Positions 6,215-9,740 of a stretch of DNA of 9,740 nt are shown piece after piece. The DNA comes from Methanothrix sp. (GTDB lineage: Archaea; Halobacteriota; Methanosarcinia; Methanotrichales; Methanotrichaceae), in contig PMNG01000172.1 in the NCBI GenBank assembly GCA_003162615.1, forward strand, positions 1 to 9,740, written 5' to 3'. Position 1 is the first letter of the stretch. Each line of letters starts with the position of its first letter. Position numbers and translations under genes: made by a program. The notes below the pieces were generated by a model. It saw only the letters and a program-made list of their open reading frames with translations, had not been told where the DNA came from and searched no databases.

Positions 6215-6718
6215 TCAATACACCGTCACCCTCTTTACACCTTCTATCTCCATCAGAAGTCTAACTAGGTCCCCAGGTATTTTCCCCTCTGTGATTATCG
6301 TCAGCTTGGGATCTTCAACAAAGTAGGGATCATCTGAGACTGCCTGGCGAATGCTTAAGCCGTAGCTAGCCACAGCACTTGCAACGTTTCCCAGAATCCC
6401 TGTCTTCGAGGCGTTCACGGGCGTAATCTCGATCACGCCCAAGCCTAGGACTGGCGCCACCTCTCCCAGGAAAGTCATGGAGCGAACGTTCCGGAAGATC
6501 TTCCACAGCTCCTGATCCTCTCGAATAGCAGTGGCGGTGGTGTCCACAACTCTTCTGTCCACATCCAGCTCTTTGGCTATCTGGGCGTGGGGTATCTCAA
6601 TACCACCCGAGACAACACGGCCTTTCTCGTTGACCTGGAAACCCCTCTGCAGGATGAGCCGGATCACCTTCTCCTGAGCAGGAAAACGTCGGAACTTATC
6701 TAAAATCTCCCTCCACAT
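6215..6718 (-). CDS. HTH/ACT-domain regulator of amino acid metabolism
   Basis: The 167-residue protein belongs to the archaeal group described as predicted regulators of amino acid metabolism (COG2150). A helix-turn-helix-like stretch lies at about 40-66 (IPHAQIAKELDVDRRVVDTT), and a C-terminal ACT domain at about 94-167 includes GVIEIT, a Gly-rich turn with GILGNVAS, and LTIITEGKIPGDLV. ACT domains bind small ligands, often amino acids, and usually dimerise. The ATG follows GGAGGTTGGC, a strong ribosome binding site. A 12-bp palindrome sits at 6732-6743 in the leader and could be an autoregulatory operator. The AAA ATPase gene ends 147 bases upstream on the same strand. The ligand and target genes are not shown by the sequence. 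Confidence 0.83.
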   Translation of the reverse strand: MWREILDKFRRFPAQEKVIRLILQRGFQVNEKGRVVSGGIEIPHAQIAKELDVDRRVVDTTATAIREDQELWKIFRNVRSMTFLGEVAPVLGLGVIEITPVNASKTGILGNVASAVASYGLSIRQAVSDDPYFVEDPKLTIITEGKIPGDLVRLLMEIEGVKRVTVY

Positions 6719-6731
6719 GCCAACCTCCAGA

Positions 6732-6743
6732 AGATCTAGATCT
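6732..6743. promoter_or_regulatory. 12-bp perfect palindrome, candidate operator
   Basis: AGATCTAGATCT is a perfect palindrome built from two tandem AGATCT units. It lies directly upstream of the GGAGGT ribosome binding site of the ACT-domain regulator, about 14 bases from its ATG and downstream of a TATA-like CTTATCTTTTA (about 6773-6783, minus strand). That is where a roadblock-type autorepressor would bind. The role is inferred. Confidence 0.4.
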
Positions 6744-6865
6744 GAAAGTACAAAGCCCTTCCTATGCCACTAAAAGATAAGCAAACCCGAAAAAAGCCCG
6801 TGGACTCTCCCCAGAGATTAAAGACAAACTCCAGAAAAATGTCCCTTTGCAAAATGGAAAGGTAT

Positions 6866-7885
6866 TTAAGTAAACATCTCTTTTGGCGGCTCCCGAAACT
6901 CTTTCTTGGTCCGTAGGATGATGTCTTCGAGGTGACGCTGGGTGATCTTGACGTTCTCGATAATGGCCCGATGAAGGGCCACCTTCAGCACCTTCTCGGT
7001 GAGATCTCGACCGGAGAATCCCTCCGCCAGCTTGGCGATCGTTCCGAGGTTTACACAGTCCAGCTCTATCGGTAGCGTTAAAGCATTCTTCTCCAGGATA
7101 ATACGCCTCTCCTCCGCTGTGGGAAGCTTGAACTCTATCTCCTCCTCAAACCTGGAGCGGATTGAGCTGTCCAGGAACTCAATTTTGTTGGTGGCAGCAA
7201 TAGTACAAACGCCAGTTCTCTTCTGGATTCCGTCCATCTCGGTGAGAAGTGAGTTGACAATCTCCGAGACATCGCCCCGAAGATCCTGATAATGCCTGTC
7301 TAGAGCAATAGCGTCCAGCTCATCTATGAAGATTATGCACGGCGCGATCCCTTCAGCCCTTTCATAAAGGCTGTGGATCTGCTTGGCACCTTCTCCTACG
7401 AACTCGCCTATCAGGGAGGTAGCCTTGACGGGCAAGAGCGGAACCTTTGTCTGAGCTGCTAGAGCCTTGGCGATCATGGTCTTACCTGTACCGGAGACGC
7501 CGTAGAATAACACGTTCCTGGGGGCCCACTTCCCGAACTTCTCTGGTTCCGCCAGGAATTTCTCGATGATCTTCACCTTCCTTTTCGCATTCTCCTGGCC
7601 CACTACGTCTTCAAAACTCACATCGTATTCTACTTTGGCCGCCTCGGCCTTCCGCTCGACGGTAATTATTGTCTCCGATCCCACAACCGAGAATCGCGGG
7701 TAGACCTGCACCACCTTGAAGGCGAAGTCAGGATAGAGCCTGCGGTCGAAGAGGTAGCATCCAGGTTTCACAGCCTCGCCGTACCATTGTTCCCTGGCGT
7801 AAAGCTCGAAGAGCTTGGGCTCTGAAACTACGGGATACTCCTGAAAAAGACTTTTGAGAGGATAACCTGCAGGCTTCAGGCGCAT
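6866..7885 (-). CDS. AAA ATPase, PAN/FtsH-like single domain (COG1223-type)
   Basis: Counting from the ATG at 7885, the product has 339 residues. An N-terminal domain of about 90 residues precedes one AAA module. The module has Walker A GVSGTGKT (about 129-136), an FVG pore-loop motif in GEFVGEGA, Walker B IIFIDE (about 184-189), sensor 1 ATN, a second region of homology with R-x-R (IRSRFE) and a GFSGRDL sensor-2 helix. These fit a hexameric ring that threads or remodels proteins. No protease domain is fused, so it acts as an unfoldase or chaperone with an unknown partner. The frame opens at GTG 7963, but AGAGGGGC precedes the 7885 ATG, and the 26 extra residues would be basic and low-complexity. 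A TATA-like ACTAATTTATG (7963-7973) also favours the shorter form. Confidence 0.82.
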   Translation of the reverse strand: MRLKPAGYPLKSLFQEYPVVSEPKLFELYAREQWYGEAVKPGCYLFDRRLYPDFAFKVVQVYPRFSVVGSETIITVERKAEAAKVEYDVSFEDVVGQENAKRKVKIIEKFLAEPEKFGKWAPRNVLFYGVSGTGKTMIAKALAAQTKVPLLPVKATSLIGEFVGEGAKQIHSLYERAEGIAPCIIFIDELDAIALDRHYQDLRGDVSEIVNSLLTEMDGIQKRTGVCTIAATNKIEFLDSSIRSRFEEEIEFKLPTAEERRIILEKNALTLPIELDCVNLGTIAKLAEGFSGRDLTEKVLKVALHRAIIENVKITQRHLEDIILRTKKEFREPPKEMFT

Positions 7886-8025
7886 ATATTTCGCCCCTCT
7901 CGCTCTAGTTCTGTCCAGTTTTCCCCCAACGCCCTTCGTTCCGCTCTTCTGGATCGATCGCACATAAATTAGTTCGCATTAAGATAGTTAAAGGTATTGG
8001 CGACGGGAATTATCCCCGATCCGAT

Positions 8026-8037
8026 ACTAATTAATAC
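8026..8037 (+). promoter_or_regulatory. TATA-like element for the 32-aa membrane gene
   Basis: ACTAATTAATAC lies 28 to 40 bases upstream of the GGAGGT ribosome binding site at 8065-8070. It resembles the ACTAATTTATG on the opposite strand near 7963-7973, upstream of the AAA ATPase, so the two divergent genes may have similar promoters. The match to a consensus TATA box is moderate. Confidence 0.3.
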
Positions 8038-8075
8038 CACTTCCTACGTAAGATAATGATCGATGGAGGTCCTTT

Positions 8076-8174
8076 ATGGGAGATAACGCTGTAGCAATCG
8101 TATTGATAATCGTATCGTTCCTGGTGTGCTTTATGCTGCCTATCTATGCCTTATCGGCTATATTCATAAAATAG
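8076..8174 (+). CDS. Tiny single-pass membrane protein, 32 aa
   Basis: The gene runs from ATG to TAG behind a strong GGAGGTCC (8065-8072). The 32-residue product is almost entirely one hydrophobic helix: MGDNA, then Val/Ile/Leu-rich sequence, then SFLVCFMLPIYALSAIFIK, with a Cys and a central Pro. A terminator-like hairpin follows six bases later, so it appears to be a stand-alone transcript. Length and composition recall the small accessory subunits of sodium-dependent transporters and the micro-proteins at 151-622, but no homology can be claimed. It is divergent from the AAA ATPase. Confidence 0.62.
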   Translation: MGDNAVAIVLIIVSFLVCFMLPIYALSAIFIK

Positions 8175-8179
8175 CTATG

Positions 8180-8200
8180 AGGAATGGTATATCCTTTTTT
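8180..8200 (+). terminator. Hairpin plus T6 terminator after the 32-aa gene
   Basis: AGGA (8180-8183) pairs with TCCT (8192-8195) across an 8-base loop, and the run of six T's at 8195-8200 starts at the last stem base. Archaeal termination depends mainly on such T-runs. It lies just after the TAG at 8172-8174. Confidence 0.5.
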
Positions 8201-8357
8201 ATTCAAGCTACAACCATCATCCGGCAATTTGAACTCCAGAAGCCAGCTATGAATGTCCGCAAAGGAAGTTCGTCGTCCTGCTTAATCGCATACGCGTGAA
8301 AGTAATAGTGATTATTCTATTCATCCGGAAAAGACCGAAGAATTTCAAACCCAAAAG

Positions 8358-8365
8358 TTTTAAAT
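8358..8365 (+). promoter_or_regulatory. TATA box of the YdjM-like gene
   Basis: TTTTAAAT preceded by CCAAAAG (BRE-like) gives an expected transcription start near 8388 and a leader of about 60 bases. The leader contains the hairpin at 8405-8432 and the ribosome binding site at 8435-8440. The rest of 8201-8357 shows no gene. Confidence 0.45.
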
Positions 8366-8404
8366 CAACATCACGGAAAATATTGTGCAGAGATTCATTA
8401 GGTT

Positions 8405-8432
8405 AATCAACTCCGTCACCATGCAGTTGATT
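8405..8432 (+). promoter_or_regulatory. 8-bp leader hairpin adjacent to the ribosome binding site
   Basis: AATCAACT (8405-8412) is the exact reverse complement of AGTTGATT (8425-8432), with a 12-base loop, CCGTCACCATGC. The hairpin ends two bases before GGAGGA (8435-8440), the ribosome binding site of the TTG-started gene. It could control access of the ribosome, or in DNA act as an operator. A seven-codon frame from the loop ATG (8421) ends at 8444, just before the TTG. Confidence 0.4.
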
Positions 8433-8447
8433 TCGGAGGATTAGAGA

Positions 8448-8975
8448 TTGCTATTGTTTGCCCATTTGGGCTTGACTTTAGCCGCAGGACGATTGGCAAG
8501 CAGGGCTGATCTGGCCTGTTTGGCCCTGGGCTCGATTCTTCCTGACATAATAGACAAGCCCCTAGGTTTGATAGTTTTTGGCACCCCATCCATGGGAAGG
8601 ACCGTTGCACATACGTTTCTATTCTTGCTTATCATAACACTGCTGGCCATTCGTTTCCACGATTTGAGGATAGCGTCGATCTCTGGCGGTATAGCGACTC
8701 ATCTCGTTCTGGATTTCATGTGGATGTCGCCCGTTACCCTATTCTGGCCGCTGTTGGGTAACTTTCCGATAACTACGGGATTGGGTACCTTCGGTTATTT
8801 CCAGCATCTTTTGTTTGAGCTGCGTGATCCTGCAGTACTAGTTCCGGAGTTGCTCGGACTGTCGTATCTGATTTACTTTGCGTTTGAGCATAGATCTATC
8901 ATGGTCGTTGGATTGAGAAAGGTTGTCGAAGGACATAAAACTCTCAAGGCCATAGTTCTGATGCTTTTTCATTGA
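8448..8975 (+). CDS. YdjM-like membrane-bound metal-dependent hydrolase
   Basis: The 175-residue protein matches the membrane-bound metal-dependent hydrolase family (DUF457/YdjM group). Conserved polar residues lie at helix ends: His6 (AHLG), the GSILPDIIDKP motif (28-38, with Asp33 and Asp36), RTVAHT (51-56, His55) and THLVLDFMW (84-92, His85 and Asp89). These His and Asp residues are likely metal ligands. About four hydrophobic segments are visible (22-45, 57-70, 94-106, 130-147). The start is TTG at 8448, because GGAGGA lies seven bases ahead and the nearby ATG (8421) is in another frame that stops at 8444. The substrate of this family is not established; some members are discussed in phospholipid or DNA-damage contexts. 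It is flanked by gene-poor DNA and has its own TATA box. Confidence 0.78.
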   Translation: MLLFAHLGLTLAAGRLASRADLACLALGSILPDIIDKPLGLIVFGTPSMGRTVAHTFLFLLIITLLAIRFHDLRIASISGGIATHLVLDFMWMSPVTLFWPLLGNFPITTGLGTFGYFQHLLFELRDPAVLVPELLGLSYLIYFAFEHRSIMVVGLRKVVEGHKTLKAIVLMLFH

Positions 8976-9183
8976 CCTTGGGGCATGAAATCCATTTCAT
9001 CCTCGAAAATATTCTTGACGAAGGGAAGGGTAAAAATATTCCGACTGCCAGGAACATAGATCTTGGATAACGATTTCCCAAAGACGATAAAGTTCTTTAA
9101 ATGGATCCTATGAGCTGACACGGTCCCAATAAATGACATATTTGTATTTTATAGCATTAAAAATATGTCTACAATTATTATGA
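8976..9183. other. AT-rich gene-free interval with small repeats
   Basis: No supportable gene is visible. The stretch starts with the palindrome ATGAAAT-CC-ATTTCAT (8985-9000), ten bases after the upstream stop codon, which may mark a transcript end. It also carries a direct repeat AAAATATTC (9006-9014 and 9033-9041), a 9-bp inverted repeat (9135-9169) and a CTACAATT repeat near 9169-9191. Confidence 0.45.
9135..9169. repeat. 9-bp perfect inverted repeat, AT-rich
   Basis: GACATATTT (9135-9143) is the exact reverse complement of AAATATGTC (9161-9169), with a 17-base AT-rich loop. It could be a terminator-type hairpin, a binding site or part of a decayed element. It lies beside the sharp change to GC-rich DNA. 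Confidence 0.4.
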
Positions 9184-9367
9184 CTACAATTCTGAAATGT
9201 GATATAGCGGTTCAAAGCGGACCCTTTTTCGATCCCATGGCCGCTCCCTTTCCCTTGTTCTCCAGGTGCTTATCACCTCAGTCCCTTCCAGCTCTACCCG
9301 CCTCCGCGGTGTGATCGCGGCTTCAGTCGTCCACGTAGATTACCCGGTCGGGGAGCGCCCTCATCAT
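9184..9367 (-). other. GC-rich island: structured RNA or frameshifted small gene
   Basis: The stretch is far richer in G and C than its flanks. Two readings compete. First, minus-strand RNA could fold with a 7-bp closing stem (9351-9357 with 9242-9248) around two hairpins (9304-9320 with 5-bp arms, and 9264-9278 with 5-bp arms). Second, a 14-codon frame begins at ATG 9367 (MMRALPDRVIYVDD) and stops at TGA 9325-9323; skipping one base there enters a frame open to TAG at 9184 that reads EAAITPRRRVELEGTEVIS and then a basic, Arg/Glu-rich tail ending EPLYHISEL. A GTG at 9276, behind GGAAGGG, could start the tail alone (30 codons). I recognise no family. The island begins 13 bases after the TPR gene stop, so it may be read through from it. 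Confidence 0.35.
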
Positions 9368-9380
9368 TTATTTAAACCCT

Positions 9381-9740
9381 TCAAGATTCGTTTGTATTGT
9401 TTAGGTATCCGATGATCCGGGCCCTAGCCTTCCGGTAATCAGAATTCTGTGGACTAAGTTTGATGGCTTGATTGTAATCTTTGAGAGATTCATTATAATT
9501 CTTTAGTTGTTCAAGAACTCCACCCTTTGCTATCCAGGCTCCTGGATCGTTGGGGTTGAGCGTTATGGCCTGGTCATAAGCCTTCAGAGATTCGGTATTG
9601 TTACCGAGTTTGCTTAAGGCAGTTGCTTTGGCATTCCAGTAGCTAGGTTCTTTGGGATTCAGATCGATTGCCTTCTCGAACAGCTTGAGCGCATCGGATG
9701 CATTGCCCATGTTAAAGAGAGTCCAGCCCTTGTTGACCAA
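9381..9740 (-). CDS. TPR-repeat protein, 5' end beyond the window
   Basis: The visible 119 residues are the C-terminal part of a tetratricopeptide-repeat protein. Three 34-residue units are clear, each with the G-x-x-x-x-A/S-L...A-x-x-L-x-P pattern. The first has NKGWTLFNMGNASDALKLFE, the second AKATALSKLGNNTESLKAYD, the third AKGGVLEQLKNYNESLKDYN. A partial fourth helix (ARARIIGYL) ends the protein at NNTNES. The frame is open to the window edge and the first visible residues lie inside a repeat, so the gene is cut by the window, not by a natural start. TPRs bind other proteins. Such repeats are abundant in Methanothrix genomes. Several N-X-S/T sequons (NAS, NNT, NES) would permit glycosylation if it is exported, but the N-terminus is not visible. 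Confidence 0.88.
   Translation of the reverse strand: MVNKGWTLFNMGNASDALKLFEKAIDLNPKEPSYWNAKATALSKLGNNTESLKAYDQAITLNPNDPGAWIAKGGVLEQLKNYNESLKDYNQAIKLSPQNSDYRKARARIIGYLNNTNES

Noticed and set aside
6787..6799. CCCGAAAAAAGCCCG as a terminator hairpin for the AAA gene
   Set aside because: The arms are not complementary to each other. The minus-strand T6 run may still help termination, but no stem supports it.
9200..9225. tRNA T-arm-like sequence GGTTCAAAG
   Set aside because: The flanking bases do not pair into a T stem, and no acceptor or anticodon arm is found.
9318..9373. C/D box guide RNA (ATGATGA as box C, CTGA as box D)
   Set aside because: The boxes are about 35 bases apart, but no convincing internal D'/C' pair or terminal stem is seen, and a TATA-like element abuts box C, which would place the transcript start inside the RNA.

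Overview
The window looks like a chromosomal segment of a methanogenic archaeon, most likely of the order Methanosarcinales and perhaps Methanothrix (Methanosaeta)-like. The evidence is the gene content: a stand-alone biotin carboxylase (PycA type) next to a biotin ligase, archaeal-type RibL and CoaD adenylyltransferases, an archaeal JAMM protease, an ACT-domain regulator of the COG2150 type, a PAN-like AAA ATPase and a Methanothrix-style TPR protein. Archaeal TATA-like boxes and GGAGG ribosome binding sites support this. The genus is an inference from recall, not from a search.

Layout. Bases 1-622 hold three tiny plus-strand genes for single-pass membrane proteins (28, 38 and 44 residues). 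A minus-strand gene for a secreted, sequon-rich concanavalin-like protein faces them (755-1462), with a perfect inverted repeat between the convergent ends. Bases 1472-1887 carry no gene but contain inverted repeats. Bases 1888-5704 (minus strand) form the core of the window: pycA, birA, a JAMM/MPN protease and ribL, joined by overlaps of 14, 4 and 4 bp. coaD follows 50 bp later with its own strong TATA box. Divergent from pycA is a two-pass membrane protein (5824-6060). Next on the minus strand come the ACT-domain regulator (6215-6718), with a 12-bp palindrome just before its ribosome binding site, and a single-domain AAA ATPase (6866-7885). Another tiny membrane protein (8076-8174) ends in a terminator-like hairpin plus T-run. 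A YdjM-like membrane metal-dependent hydrolase follows (8448-8975), starting at TTG behind a leader hairpin. Bases 8976-9380 are mostly gene-free, AT-rich at first and then abruptly GC-rich; the GC-rich part may be a structured RNA or a frameshifted small gene. A 5'-truncated TPR gene runs off the right edge.

How the genes fit together. PycA carboxylates biotin on a partner subunit to feed pyruvate to oxaloacetate conversion, and BirA attaches that biotin. RibL makes FAD from FMN, and CoaD makes dephospho-CoA. The block is therefore an anaplerotic enzyme plus cofactor-activation set in which every small enzyme performs an adenylyl transfer, with an unexplained JAMM protease inserted and translationally coupled on both sides. 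The carboxyltransferase/biotin carrier subunit (pycB) is not in the window. I see no CRISPR array, insertion sequence, tRNA or rRNA, and no clear defence system. The least described items are the four tiny membrane proteins and the GC-rich island at 9184-9367.
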